A DNA stretch of 64,000 bases from Anastatus disparis (lineage: Eukaryota; Arthropoda; Insecta; Hymenoptera; Eupelmidae): the NCBI GenBank assembly GCA_017163975.1, contig JAFFSR010000366.1, positions 682,001 to 746,000 of the forward strand. The letters are read 5' to 3'. Below, in pieces: positions 1-11,870 of this stretch; positions within the stretch are counted from its first letter, which is position 1, and every line of letters starts with the position of its first letter. Made by a program: the position numbers and the translations under genes. The notes under the pieces were generated by a model. That model searched no databases. It saw only the letters and a list, made by a program, of their open reading frames with translations, and was not told the origin of the DNA.

Positions 1-19
1 TAAATATATATTGAATTAT

Positions 20-305
20 GAGCCGGTCTGTGGCACAGTCGGTAAGAGCATTGGATTCGTATTCTCGGGGGACCGTGGATCGAATCCCGCTCGCGGCTGT
101 TTTTCAAGCAAGCACCTCTGTTGCATGTGCTTTGTTCTTATGAACACACTTACGAGCTTCGTCGTTAAAGGACGAAAAGTAACTCAGTTGCTTAAGGCAG
201 CTGGCTTGCGTCCTAGTGGATCGGGGTTTTGACTTCCTGGGAAAATTGGGAAAAACAATTTTCGTAGTTTTCCGTGGGGAAGAGAACCCGAAGAACACAA
301 AACAC
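20..305 (+). mobile_element. tRNA-derived SINE, copy 1
   Basis: Positions 20-99 look like a tRNA: an A-box-like TGGCACAGTCGG, a CGT anticodon-like loop after TTGGATT, and a B-box-like GGATCGAATCC. The anticodon suggests a tRNA-Thr(CGT) ancestor. The anticodon stem no longer pairs and no CCA-proximal acceptor stem closes, so this is not a working tRNA. The tail (about 105-165) shares a body with the element at 41,951, including TGCTTTGTTC and ACTTACGAGCT. The 3' boundary is approximate. Confidence 0.65.
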
Positions 306-621
306 GAAATAGAGAGTTCCTCGGAACAACAAGTTGACTAAATTAATTATAAGTGATAAAATGCTTTAGATCAAATAATTATGTATTTAAAATTAAAAAA
401 ATAATTTATTCAATTTAACAAAATATCTTTATATTTTTAATTTATTGAATCAAACTTTTTTGGATTTTTTTTTAAATTTAAAACATTATTTGAATATTTT
501 TTAAATGAATTATAATTTGATAACTTCTGAAGTTTAAATATTAAATTAGTTATTTAAATCATATAATCTATTTTGTATTAATTAATTTTGCTAAAAGATT
601 TTCATTTTTTTATGTAATTTA
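306..621. other. AT-rich spacer, no gene seen
   Basis: Very AT-rich sequence with short A and T runs and stops in all frames. I see no coding, RNA or repeat signal apart from the edge of the composite repeat that follows. Confidence 0.6.
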
Positions 622-1168
622 AAAACGCTGCCAAGTGCTTTGGCGGAATGCTTTCTCATAGAGCTCTTTGAGTTTCATTATTTTTTTTGTATTTATTTAA
701 ATGTGATTTTAATATAAAAAAATTTTCTTACATTAATATTTATTAATAAATTTGTACTTTAAAAAAACGATGAGAACGAAATTTTTAATCGTAACCACGC
801 TAAGTAAAAAGATAAATGAAAAATAAAAATTTTTATGAAATAAATATAAAATTAAACAATTGATAATAAATTATCAATTATTTAATTTTATATTTTAAAA
901 ATCATTTATTTTTAAATTTATGTAGAAATCTGCTTTATTAACAAAATAAAAGAATTTCATTTTTTATTAATTGAATATAGTACATCAATTTTTTTGTTGA
1001 TAAAAAAGATTTTTCTATAAGAATACTGGCTCATTCATTTTGTTTAATATATTTCTTATACTTCCACGTTTTATTATTTTTTTAATATTCCACCCGTAAC
1101 AAGACTATTAAGTTATGGACATATTTGAATGAGCGTTATTTTCACTTGTTCAACTTCGTAGTTATTAA

Positions 1169-1373
1169 GGCGACTTCGGATTTTAGGTTAGGTTTTATTT
1201 TCGAGTTTACAAATTACTCTTTCAATATGTAAAATTTTTCAGATTTTTTAATTTTCCACCATTCTATGGATTATAATAAATGGTGGAAAATTAAAAAATT
1301 CAAAAAATTTTAGAAACTGAAAGAGTAATTTGTAAACTACAAAATAAAATCCAACCGAACTTTCGTAGTCGCC
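1169..1373. mobile_element. Palindromic TTAA MITE, family a, copy 1
   Basis: A 205-bp near-palindrome starting GGCGACTTCGG and ending in its complement, flanked by TTAA at 1,165-1,168 and 1,374-1,377. The paralogous sequence at 48,360-48,380 (opposite strand) and a local duplicate near 2,170 carry a single TTAA and no insert, which fixes target and boundaries. The TTAA duplication is typical of piggyBac or Kolobok elements. Confidence 0.85.
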
Positions 1374-1617
1374 TTAATATCTGTAATTTTTTCTTCTTCA
1401 GCACTATCACTTTGAATTATTATTTTATCAAGGTAATTCTTCAAACTTACAGTTCATGTTTATAGCAACTTTACAACAAATTGCATTCAACATTGAAAGA
1501 GATTTTTTAACTAAATTTTAAATAGGTAAATGCCAATAAATGAGCATATTGGCATGATGCTGGTACTCTTTCTGTATCACTAAAATTATAATTTAATAAG
1601 GTTAATTTGAATGTTAA

Positions 1618-1822
1618 GGCGACTTCGGATTTTAGGTTAGGTTTTATTTTTGAGTTTACAAATTACTCTTTCAATATGTAAAATTTCTCAGATTTTCTAA
1701 TTTTCCACCATTCTACGGATTATACTAAATGGTGGAAGATTAAAAAATTCAAAAAATTTTAGAAACTGAAAGAGTAATTTGTAAACTACAAAATGAAATC
1801 GAACCGAACTTCCGTAGTCGCC
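1618..1822. mobile_element. Palindromic TTAA MITE, family a, copy 2
   Basis: Same length (205 bp) and orientation as the copy at 1,169, with few substitutions. TTAA flanks lie at 1,614-1,617 and 1,823-1,826. The paralogous empty site is at 48,127-48,130 on the opposite strand. Both copies lie within 250 bp of each other inside one host repeat. Confidence 0.85.
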
Positions 1823-2399
1823 TTAACCACTAAATTTTATCCAATGAAATACAATTATTATCATCGATAACATTATATCCTATAAATGTTACGAAACCTT
1901 TTTTGACTTATTAAGATATAATTAAAAAATTCATTTTTTAATAGATAGTTACGTTTTCACGTTAATGATTTATTATCTTGTGCATATCTTTTTATCACGA
2001 CTAAGCTTGGTAAATCCAAGTAGTCAATTTTAGTGACAGTAATTAAATTAACAAGATGATAATTAAAATAAACTGATAGATTTATTATTACCTTAATCGC
2101 GAGAGAGAGAAATGTATTATAGATACATTTGAGTGAGCGTTTTTTTTACTTCTTCAACTTCGTAATTATTAATATCTGTAATTTTTTCTTCTTCTTCTTC
2201 TAATTTTCTTCTTCTTCTTCTTCAAATATTTTTTTCCATTTATTAAAAAACAATTTAATTTATAATATTTAATAATGATTATATTTAAATACTTAATTAA
2301 ATGTAATAATAACAGTCAACATCTAAATCAGTAGTACTATTATAAATTTTCAAGAGTTACTCAGAAATCTAAAGAAGTGATCAAAAAGCTACACTAAGA

Positions 2400-3580
2400 A
2401 AATTATTTTTTTTAAAACTTGGTTTATAAAGACAGTAGCAAATAACTTGTATACAAATTTTAGAGCAAATCTATCGAGTACTTTACGTAAAATGGAAAAA
2501 AACTAAAATATGAAAATTTTTTAAGAAAATTTTTAAAATTTTCTAAAATGAAAACTATGCTAAGAAAATCGGTTTATAAAAGTTATCCTTCTTTCGGCAG
2601 ATGCATTTTACCCCCTTGGAAATCTCAAAGCAAATTCATCAAGTAACTTACGTAAAATACAAAAAAAATTAAAATTCGAAAATTTTTTTAAATTCTTAAA
2701 ACGGCTCTATAAAAAAAATACACTATGAATACCAATTTTCAATAGCTTCCCGTCTAGTTATACAATAACATAGATGGTATACAAAATTTGAAGCAAATCC
2801 ATCGAGTAATTTTCGAGATCTAACTGGTTAAATAAATAACATTTTCTTTTCAAAATTTCTTTTTCAAAATTTTAAAAATGCTCTAAAATTAAAACTACAC
2901 TATAAAAATCAATTTTTGAAAATTTCCCTTCTTTTGGCGGTCGCAAATAATTTCCCTGCAATTTTTAGAACAAATCTATTGAGTACTTTACGTAGAATAA
3001 AAAAAAATAAGAAAAGAAAAATCGAAATTTTTTTTCAAATCTTTAAAATTCTCTAAAATTGTAACCACGCTAAGAAAATTAGTTTTGAAAATCAAAATTA
3101 TTTTAAAATTACTAAAATGGCTATAAAATTAAAACTACGCTAAGAAAACCAATTCTCAATAGCTTCCGCACCAGTTGATTGAAAAATTAAATTGTATGGA
3201 AAATTTGAAGTAAATCCATCGAGTAGTTTTTAAGATTTTATTGGCTTAATAAATAGAAACATTTTTTTCAAAAATTTCAAAATGCTCTAAAACTAAAACT
3301 AAGCTAAGAAAATCAGTTTTTTAAAATTTATTTTATTCGGGCAATCACAAATAATTTTCGTGCAAATTTTGAAGCAAATTCATCGAGTAGTAAACAAAAA
3401 ATAACCAAAAAACGAAAAATCTAATTTTTTTTTTTTTTTTTTAAACTCTAAAATGAAAATTACGCTAGAAGAACCAATCATCAATAGCTTCCCAGCAAGT
3501 TAGTCAAAAAACTAAATTCCATGCAAAATTAGAAGCAATTCCATCAGATGGTTCTCGAGATACAGTTTACTAACTGAAAT
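2400..3580 (-). repeat. ~164-bp degenerate tandem units (about 7)
   Basis: A recognisable phrase (complement of TACTCGATGGATTTGCTTC) recurs near 2,462, 2,628, 2,792, 2,969, 3,208, 3,373 and 3,532. Spacing is about 160-178 bp, with one longer gap. The units are strongly diverged, with stops in all frames. The same unit forms the core of the copies at 46-48 kb and 49-50 kb. Confidence 0.75.
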
Positions 3581-3587
3581 CATACAT

Positions 3588-3799
<212 letters not shown>

Positions 3800-3913
3800 A
3801 CATTTTCTGGAAACCACTGTTTTCGACTCACCGAGTTCAAATATGTACAAATTAATGATTAAATAGAAAAAAAAAATTTTTATTGATACAATGCTTTCTC
3901 TATGAGAAAGCAA

Positions 3914-4324
3914 AAATAACTATTTTTTATTAATACACGATATTAAAAATAATTAAAAATTATTTCAATTAATAAAAAATACAAATAGTTATTTTTAGAT
4001 TGATTAAGAATAAAATTAAAAAAAAAAAAATCGCTATGTTGGGATCGAACTTGGAATCTTTAAGTTTAATAGGATAGTAAAAAAAAATTTATTCAATTAA
4101 AATAATTCATTTATTTAAAATAACTAATTCAAATCAGTACGATGGTTTGATAATGTTACCGCTTGGTGGCGTCGTTAATTTTCCTCTTTACTGAATCTCG
4201 CAAGTGGTTGGAGGGCTTCCAGTTTGATATATAAGGAAAATCAGAATTGAAGATCATAATAAAATTGTAATGCGTGCGATATTTATGTTGAATGTATTAT
4301 GTGCGATAAACTTTATAAAGCGTA
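3914..4324. other. AT-rich spacer, no gene seen
   Basis: Mostly A/T runs. Around 4,160-4,230 the base composition is more balanced, but it has no open frame and no recognisable repeat end. Confidence 0.5.
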
Positions 4325-4328
4325 TTAA

Positions 4329-4725
4329 GGGGTGTCCTCATACCGGCACAGAGATCTACCTTATCTATATTTGAATAATGCATTTTAATAAAAATTTAAC
4401 TATTTTTGACTAAAATTTATAGAAGAGGCACATTCCTAACATTCTAAAGAATTTATTGCAACGTTAAAAGACAGAATAAAAGTTAAAATGAAGACAAAAA
4501 CTGCATAATACGATTATTCATAATTACATCTAAAAGTTAATCGTATTAAGCAGTTTTCGCCTTTATTTTTACCCTTATATTGTCTTTTAACGTTGCAATA
4601 AATTCTTTGGCATGTTAAGAATGTGCCTCTCCTACGAATTTCAGTCATGAATAGTTAAATTTTTATTAAAATTCATAATTCAAATGTAGATAAGGTAGAA
4701 CTCTATGTCGGTATGAGGATTCCCC
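4329..4725. mobile_element. Palindromic TTAA MITE, family b, copy 1
   Basis: A 397-bp near-palindrome beginning GGGGTGTCCTCATACC, with TTAA at 4,325-4,328 and 4,726-4,729. A second copy of exactly the same length is at 43,024-43,420. The terminal inverted repeat extends through most of the element. No coding capacity. Confidence 0.85.
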
Positions 4726-4780
4726 TTAATATCGAAACCTTCGTATAATTATTAGCTATCATGTATATATATATATATAT

Positions 4781-6799
4781 GGGACGTTTCATGTCAACTT
4801 GACTGACAAAAAAATAGAATTTGCTGAAAATCCGTAAAGAAGTTCCATTTGATACCCAAATATACAAAAAAATTTTTAGAGGCATAGGTCAAAGGGATTA
4901 CGAGTAATAAGTAATAGAATATTGTGATTTTTCAAATTTTTTTGTGAAATTACCAACTTAATTATTTTTTTCCTCAGAAACTAAGGATTTTAGAGATTCA
5001 CTTATAAATATATTTATTGTTGCAAAGAATGAGTAGAATCTACACAAATTTTTTTAAATCTCAGAATTGCTGTCTCCTGATTGGTTCATTTTGTACTTTC
5101 ATGTAATTTTGAATTTTTGGTGTTCGGCGAGGTGGATTTCACTCAGGTTGCACTATGTTATGTCTTTTTATAATATCTTGAAGTGAGCTTCATCTCATCT
5201 TAGGCATAGAACTGAGAGAAGAGCTATAGAACTTTAAATAGTAAAAAATAAAATAGAATTTTCAATTTAAAACATATATACTGTGGATTTGGTTCTTCGA
5301 TTATAGATAATGCAATATACGAACAAATGATTTTTAAATATCTTAAAAGAGATCTATTTCTTAATAATTTAAGTATTAATTTAAAATCTGAATTGAATTA
5401 TTAACTGTTCATTATTTAGACATTATCATTCTTAATCACCTTATACTATTAGTCATTGCTATCTGTTTATTTTTAATTATAGTATAATTAATGACAAAAA
5501 TAATAATAATCATCACTAAATAACATTCTTCTAAAAGAAAAAGACTTTTGATATTCTTATTTTGACTAATGATTGTAAAAATAGAACTAATCATCGCTCT
5601 ATCATATTTTCATTTATTATAATTATTTTTTTAAGTTGAAAAATATTTAAAAATTAAAATGTCACTAGAATGGAAATAAAATGAAAAAGTACTTGTCAAC
5701 AGTTTGACAATCCATGAATAAAAAATTTTTTCATTTTGTAATATTTTATAATGAATAAATTTTATGCATCTTGAATTTATTTAATTTAATTTCTTTTATT
5801 TCCAGATATATGATATAAATATTAATTCCTAAATATATTTTTGAATTTTCTCAATTCATAGTCTATTTGCAAAATTAAAATGTCACTAGAATGAGGATGA
5901 AATCAAAAAATACTTGCCAAAAGTTCCACAATCTATGGATAAAACATTCTTCGAATTCGTAATAAATTCTTATATTAAATCAATTTCATGCCTATAGAAT
6001 TTATTTTACTTCATTTCTTTTACTTCTAGATATATGATATAAATATTAATTCTAAATATATAATATGTATTAGAATAATTTTTCAACACATATTTAAAAT
6101 CATTATAATAACAATCTATTGAAACACATAAATATGTTTTGGTTACGAGTGTATTTTGTCTACACAATGAACAGTTGATATTTCAATTCAAATTCTAAAT
6201 TAATACTTAAATTATTAAGAAATAGATCTCTTTTAAGATATTTAAAAATCATTTATTCGTATATTGCATTATCTATAATCGAAGAACCAAATCCACATTA
6301 TATATGTTTTAAATTGAAAATTCTATTTTATTTTTTACTATTTAAAGTTCTATATCTCTTCTCTCAGTTCTATGCCTAAGATGAGACAAAGCTCACTTCA
6401 AGATATTATAAAAAGACATAACATAGTGCAACCTGAGTGAAATCAACCAGGCCGAACACCAGAAATTCAAAATTACATTAAAGTACAAAATGAACCAATC
6501 AGAAGACGGCAATTCTGAGATTTAAAAAAATTTGCGTAGATTCTACTCATTATTTGCAACAATAAATATATTTATAAGTGAATCTCTAAAATCCTTAGTT
6601 TCTGAGGAAAAAAAATGATTAAGCTGGTAATTTCACAAAAAAATTTGAAAAATCACAATATTCTATTACTTATTACTCATAATCCCTTTGACCTATGCCT
6701 GTAAAAATTTTTTTGTATATTTTGGGTATCAAATGGAACCTCTTCACGGATTTTCAGCAAATTCTATTTTTTGTCAGTTGAGTTGACATGAAACGTCCC
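4781..6799. mobile_element. 2.0-kb foldback element with ~645-bp arms
   Basis: The arms 4,781-5,424 and 6,155-6,799 are inverted copies with few differences. The outer ends read GGGACGTTTCATGTCAA and its complement and abut TA repeats, so a TA target is likely. The 730-bp spacer holds a direct duplication of about 222 bp (starting near 5,657 and 5,879, both with ATGTCACTAGAATG). No long open frame was found, so it appears non-autonomous. Confidence 0.8.
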
Positions 6800-6803
6800 A
6801 TTT

Positions 6804-6865
<62 letters not shown>
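6800..6865. repeat. (TA)n microsatellite
   Basis: An almost pure TA run between the foldback and the next TA-target element. It is probably the target tract that both used. Confidence 0.9.
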
Positions 6866-6867
<2 letters not shown>

Positions 6868-6868
<1 letters not shown>

Positions 6869-7260
6869 GTCCTCGTAGGCCGTATTCGTGTCAGTATGTA
6901 AAGAGCATGCTAAATTTGTATTGGCATCCCATATGTCTCAGACGCGCTCCTCGACTTTTTGCAAGATTTATATGTCTTCCTGAGACATATTGAGACTCAA
7001 TATGTCTCAGGAGAAATCCATATGGCATCACCGATCCTTCTATGTTTCGTTCAATATGTCAAAGAGCAATCATATTGAACGTAGGTTAGTGAAAAAAAAT
7101 GACTCGCGCTTCGACAGCAGCCATACTCATTACAAAATGTCAATCTAAGAAACAAAAGAAAAAATCAATAGAACTAAAATTTTATTTTAAAAGTATTGAA
7201 AAAAAAGATTAATATTTTCAACTAATAAGTTATAGTTCCTCATACGGCCTACTTCGGACA
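6868..7260. mobile_element. TA-target TIR element (TGTCC...GGCCGTAT), long form
   Basis: Ends TGTCC and GGACA flanked by TA at 6,866-6,867 and 7,261-7,262. About 20 bp of terminal inverted repeat includes TAGGCCGTAT. The interior repeats a CAATATGTCTCAG phrase as a palindrome (around 6,982-7,020). No coding frame. Terminus and TA target suggest a Tc1/mariner-type MITE. Confidence 0.7.
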
Positions 7261-7272
7261 TAAAATCATCTA

Positions 7273-7434
7273 TGTCCTTTGGCCGTTTATTCAGGTGGAA
7301 TCTGAATCTCGAACAATGTTTCCTGCTTGAGCAGAAATCAACCTCGGGCGCGCTTCGCGCGCCCTCGGCAATTTCAGCTCAAGCGACAAACATTGTCCTC
7401 GATTCATATTCCACCTGAATACGGCCAAAGGACA
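7273..7434. mobile_element. TA-target palindromic MITE, short form
   Basis: A 162-bp near-perfect palindrome with ends TGTCCTTTGGCCGT and TA at 7,271-7,272 and 7,435-7,436. The apex is a GC-rich hairpin, GGGCGCGC-TTC-GCGCGCCC. The ends resemble those of the element 12 bp upstream. Confidence 0.8.
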
Positions 7435-7864
7435 TATATAACTAATATATATAAATCAAATAAATGGTTTAGTTGAAATTAATTATTTCATTTGTTTGAT
7501 AGAACAAAATTAATTTATATAAATATTTATTGAATTGAAGTATATTATTTGTTTGGATGAAATAAAAAAAAAAATAAAAAATATATATATATATTTATAT
7601 ATACATATATCAGAATTCTTAATATGTCAATTGATTAAATATTTTTTTTATTTTCAAGAAATCTTTGATTGATGAAACCAAATAGTTTATTTGAATCAAC
7701 CAAATATTTTGTTAATTTAAAGAAATATTTTATTGGTAGAATCAAATGTTTTATTGATAAAACTACACAATTTATTTGCTATAACCAAATAATTTATCCA
7801 TCCAAACAAACATTTATTTCGATCTACAAAGCTCAATTTTCAAATTTTGTGCTTTGAATCAATA

Positions 7865-9918
7865 GATAGATAGATAGATATCAATTTATTTTGTAAAAGA
7901 GTACAAAAAGGCATGTAATACATCAAGCAATAAATAATAATTCTGTATAAAGTATTGCACATAATATGATAAGATATCACAGTCAAATATTAAAATTAAT
8001 ATATAATACTGTATCAGTAAGTCACTATGTAAAAGCGATATCACAGACTACTCTAAATACACGCAGAAAGTATGAAAACATAAATTACAATGAAAACAGT
8101 CTTAAATATCTATCAGTCATGAAATTAAAATCAAATTAAAATCAAATAACACAATTTAAAAGATAAAGCATAAAGCATAGTCATGACATCAAATAAAAAT
8201 AAAATTGGACAAAACAATGCAACAATAAATAATAAAAAAATAATATAATAATAAAATTCAAAGAATAAAAACTTGATACCGAAGATGTCATAACTATTAA
8301 TAAAAAGAAACAGAATCACTCATTCTTTCTGCATTCATTCAACCATCATTCGCGCTAATAAATACATTCACACCTTAAATCTATATATAAGACAAAACAA
8401 AATAAATTAACATAAAATTAAAATACTTAAAATTAAGATCACTCGAGGTCGAGTAAGTACCTCCTCAAAGCCGATTTGAACCTGCCGAGCGATGGAAGAT
8501 TTTTTATATCGGCAGGCAGGGAGTTCCAAAAATGCGCACCTTGAACTTGAAAGGAATTTCTTCCAGTCTCAGTACGCATGAAGGGCACCGCGAAGTCCTT
8601 AATCTCTCCCCTAGTGGCTACCCTAGGTACATATCTAGTAAAGAGACTCACTAGATACTCTGGAGTATTCATGCGCACGATTTTGTACATAAGTACAGCC
8701 ATAAAATACTGTCTCCTTGAATCAGTACGCAGCCAACCAAGAGCGGCTCTATAAGGAGAGATATGATCGCCCATTCTCACACCCATTACATATCTCACAC
8801 ATGAATTTTGTAGTCTTTGTAAACGTCTTCTCAACCCCTGCGAAGCATCGAGCAAAACTACTGAGCAGTAGTCGAGGTGCGGAAACAACAAGGCGGCTGC
8901 GAGTTGTTTACGCAGGGCCTCAGTGGTGTACCGACGGAAAAACCGCAAACTATACATTACCCTATTAAATTTTTTAGTCACCATATTAATGTGCGGCTCC
9001 CATGACAACCTAGCGTCAAGCACAACACCAAGGCTCACAACGGTATCAGAGAAAGATATGTCGACACCACCCTCAAGCTCAATCGTTCTTGACTCACCAG
9101 TATAGAAGTCATTAATAAATCGACTACTGCCAAAAACGATTGCTTTAGTTTTGCTTGCATTTAATGTGAGAGAAGCATCGACAGCCCACCCCGACACCGC
9201 CCTGGCCGCCCTCCGCAAAATACGAATACCTTCATTCACATGTTCATAAGGGACCTGAGTATAGATTTGGAGGTCATCAGCATATAATATGTGCTCGACG
9301 AAACAGAGGTCGAGTGTGTCACGTATGTTATTAATGTAAAGGCAAAACAACAGAGGCCCCAGCACTGAACCCTGTGGAACTCCTAGATTGGTTGTTAGCC
9401 AATCTGAATCCTCTTTTAAGTGTGTAGAAACCATTTGTTTCCTACCTGATAAATAGGAGCTAATCCATTCAAGTGCAGCCCTGGAAAGCCCCATCGATCT
9501 AAGCCTCGCAAGCAATTTGGAGGGGCAGATCGTGTCGAAAGCCTTACTAAAGTCAAATAGAAGTAGTAACGTGGCAAGTTTCTTGTCAAGACCTGATCTT
9601 ATGTCGTCTGTAAGTTTAAGTATGGCGGTCTGCGTAGAATGATGCTTTCTGAAGCCAGTCTGCAAAGAGTCAAGTATTTTGTGTGTCGTAATGTACTCTT
9701 GCAGTTGGTCATGGGCAATCTTCTCCAGAACCTTTGAAAGAAAACATAATATTGCTATTGGCCTAAAATCTTTAGGCATCTTAGGTGCAGGACACTTCTT
9801 TAAAGGCACAATGCGTGCACGCTTCCAAAGGCAAGGGAAGATCCCCCGCGCAAAAGAGGAATTGAAAAGAGTCACAAGATGCTCTCCAATGAATGGTAGT
9901 GCTTTAAGTATCACACTC
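7865..9918 (-). mobile_element. 5'-truncated Jockey-like LINE with (GATA)n-type tail
   Basis: The element carries an RT frame (8,439-9,920), a ~570-bp AT-rich 3' UTR and a tetranucleotide tail (GATA on the plus strand, 7,864-7,880). An 8-bp duplication AATCAATA at 7,857-7,864 and 9,919-9,926 marks the insertion into the 129-bp array. The 5' half (ORF1, endonuclease, start of RT) is missing, as is usual for dead-on-arrival LINE copies. Confidence 0.8.
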
Positions 9919-9920
9919 AA
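8439..9920 (-). CDS. Non-LTR retrotransposon reverse transcriptase (N-terminally truncated)
   Basis: An open frame of about 493 codons lacking an authentic start, because the element is truncated at 9,918. It would copy LINE RNA at nicked target DNA. Visible RT motifs are FDFSKAFDT near residue 122, GVPQGSVLGPLLF near 180 and the catalytic YADD near 213. Thumb and C-terminal regions follow, with the LRRLQRLQNSCVRYV and WNSLPADIKNLPS phrases typical of Jockey-like elements. The fingers region upstream is gone, so the protein cannot act alone. No internal stop is present, so the copy is fairly young. It is clearly related to the RT at 18.4-20.2 kb but is a different family. Confidence 0.85.
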   Translation of the reverse strand: MSVILKALPFIGEHLVTLFNSSFARGIFPCLWKRARIVPLKKCPAPKMPKDFRPIAILCFLSKVLEKIAHDQLQEYITTHKILDSLQTGFRKHHSTQTAILKLTDDIRSGLDKKLATLLLLFDFSKAFDTICPSKLLARLRSMGLSRAALEWISSYLSGRKQMVSTHLKEDSDWLTTNLGVPQGSVLGPLLFCLYINNIRDTLDLCFVEHILYADDLQIYTQVPYEHVNEGIRILRRAARAVSGWAVDASLTLNASKTKAIVFGSSRFINDFYTGESRTIELEGGVDISFSDTVVSLGVVLDARLSWEPHINMVTKKFNRVMYSLRFFRRYTTEALRKQLAAALLFPHLDYCSVVLLDASQGLRRRLQRLQNSCVRYVMGVRMGDHISPYRAALGWLRTDSRRQYFMAVLMYKIVRMNTPEYLVSLFTRYVPRVATRGEIKDFAVPFMRTETGRNSFQVQGAHFWNSLPADIKNLPSLGRFKSALRRYLLDLE

Positions 9921-10561
9921 TCAATACAACATTTTTTAAATTCAAATGAATATTTGTTTGCTTAAAGAGGATGGGCTCTGCAATTTAATGAAATATTTAG
10001 TTTTTTGAAATAAATATTTAGTTAATTTAAACAAATTATCAAGCTAAATTGACTAAAAATTTATTTGATTCAAATAAATATTTGCTTGATTTAAATAATA
10101 GGATTTGCCATTTGAGTAAATATTTAATTCGTTCAAATAAATATTTAGTTGATTTAAATAAATTATCAAGTTAAATTGACTGAATATTTATTTGGTTTAA
10201 ATAAATATTTGCTTATTCTAAAAGAATGGGATTTGCCAATTTATAAAATATTTAGTTCGTTCAAATCAATATTTAGTTGATTCAAACAAATTATTAAGTT
10301 GAATTGACCAAATATTTATTTGGTTTAATTAAGTAGTTGCTTGTTTTGAATGAATGGGATTTGCCATTTAATGAAATATTTAATTCGTTCAAATCAATAT
10401 TCAGTTTATTCAAACCAATTACCAAGTTGAATTGATTAAATATTCATTTGGAATAAATAAATATTCGCTTGTTCCAAAAAAATGGGATTTGCCATTTAAG
10501 GAAATATTTAGTTCGTTCAAATCAATATTTAGTTAATTCAAACAAATTATCAAGTTGAATT

Positions 10562-11430
10562 TGTGACAACCTTGGGGATCAGGAGGTTGCACTAATTTAT
10601 AAAAATATATTAGCTGTAATTAAATCAGTAACAAAAAAAGAGAAGCTTTATTTCAGAAATTTGTACAGTAATCGTTCGCTCGATTAAAATGGACGCCAGC
10701 CGCGTATAGCGTACGCGACGCCACTTACACTAATTAAATAACTAATATTGGCACGACGAAAAGCAGATCAGATAAAAAACAAGAAGCTAAAAAGGACACG
10801 AGCAATAAACACATAAAAAAGAAAGAATTAGAAAAGCACGAAGGGAATATATGTAATAGAACGCGCATGCGATCGCTCGGCACACACGTCACAAAAGACA
10901 GAAAGAAATTATATTATTTCTATTTAGCAATCGTGCACTCGCAACAATTTTAAGCACAATAAAATAATTTAGAGAATAGTGAATCTATCTATTCTCGCTC
11001 ACTCAAGCTCACGATATTCGCACACACAAAATTGATACTACGCAATATCGCAAGTCGCTCGCGAGTCGTAATGGCTCTTTATTGGACGCCGGCGACAGGA
11101 GGAATAATGCAATGACATTCCTTCTCGTCTGTGCACAGCTTCATCTCTCGTTCTGTACGCTGCGCGCGCCGCAAGAGAGAGACAAACGATCCTTAATGGA
11201 CCCAAGCTCAGCTACTCGAGTCAAGCTGCTTGCTATGTACATAAGTGCACGTATACTGTATACGTGCTATAGATATTCGCACGTGTGTGCCAACGATTTT
11301 GGGTTATAGTTTTAACTATTTGACTCGCGTGGTCTGCTTTCCGTCTTGCCCGTAGTTAGATGCTCCCTTCTGTCGGCTATATGAGCTACAAATATACCTA
11401 TAAGTAATATAGCCAATCTGCCATGTTACA
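10562..11430. mobile_element. Solo LTR (TG...CA, AATT duplication)
   Basis: An 869-bp insert begins TGTGACAACC, ends CATGTTACA, and is flanked by AATT at 10,558-10,561 and 11,431-11,434. It interrupts the 129-bp array exactly between units. It is more GC-rich than its surroundings, especially 10,680-10,740 and 11,040-11,230. The 4-bp duplication is usual for Ty3/gypsy. There is no second LTR or internal region, so it probably arose by LTR-LTR recombination. Confidence 0.75.
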
Positions 11431-11870
11431 AATTGATCAAATATTTATTTGGTTTAAATAAATATTTGCTTGTTTTAAAAGAATGGGATTTGCAATTTAA
11501 TAAAATATTTAGTACGTTCAAATCAATATTTAGTTAATAAAGAAATATTTAACAACTTTTAACTGTCATGATAATTCTTTTATTATTACTTCATAAGACA
11601 CAATATTTAGTTGTTTCAAACAAATTATCAAGTTGAATTGAATAAATATTTATTTGGTTTGAATAAATATTTGCTTGTTTTGAGAGTGTGAAAAATTAAA
11701 TTCAATGAAATATTTAATTGTTCAAACTAAAAATTTTATTTAAAGTAACCAAATATTTATTGAATTCAACTAAATATTGTGATTTGGTTCAAATAAATAT
11801 TTGTTAGGGAGTATTGGAACAAACCATTTAGTTAAACCAAATAAATTTTAATTGAAATCACTAAATTTTT

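Larger units (their letters stand above)
7440..11870. repeat. ~129-bp AT-rich tandem array, interrupted
   Basis: The clearest units carry GGGATTTGCCATTTAA and lie near 9,970, 10,098, 10,227, 10,357 and 10,483. Another at 11,486 fits the same ~129-bp period once the solo LTR is removed. More degenerate units lie at 7,440-7,856 and 11,640-11,870. Two retroelements (7,865-9,918 and 10,562-11,430) sit inside. The array ends near a TTTTTTTCAGTGTG motif at 11,868-11,881. No coding potential. Confidence 0.65.
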
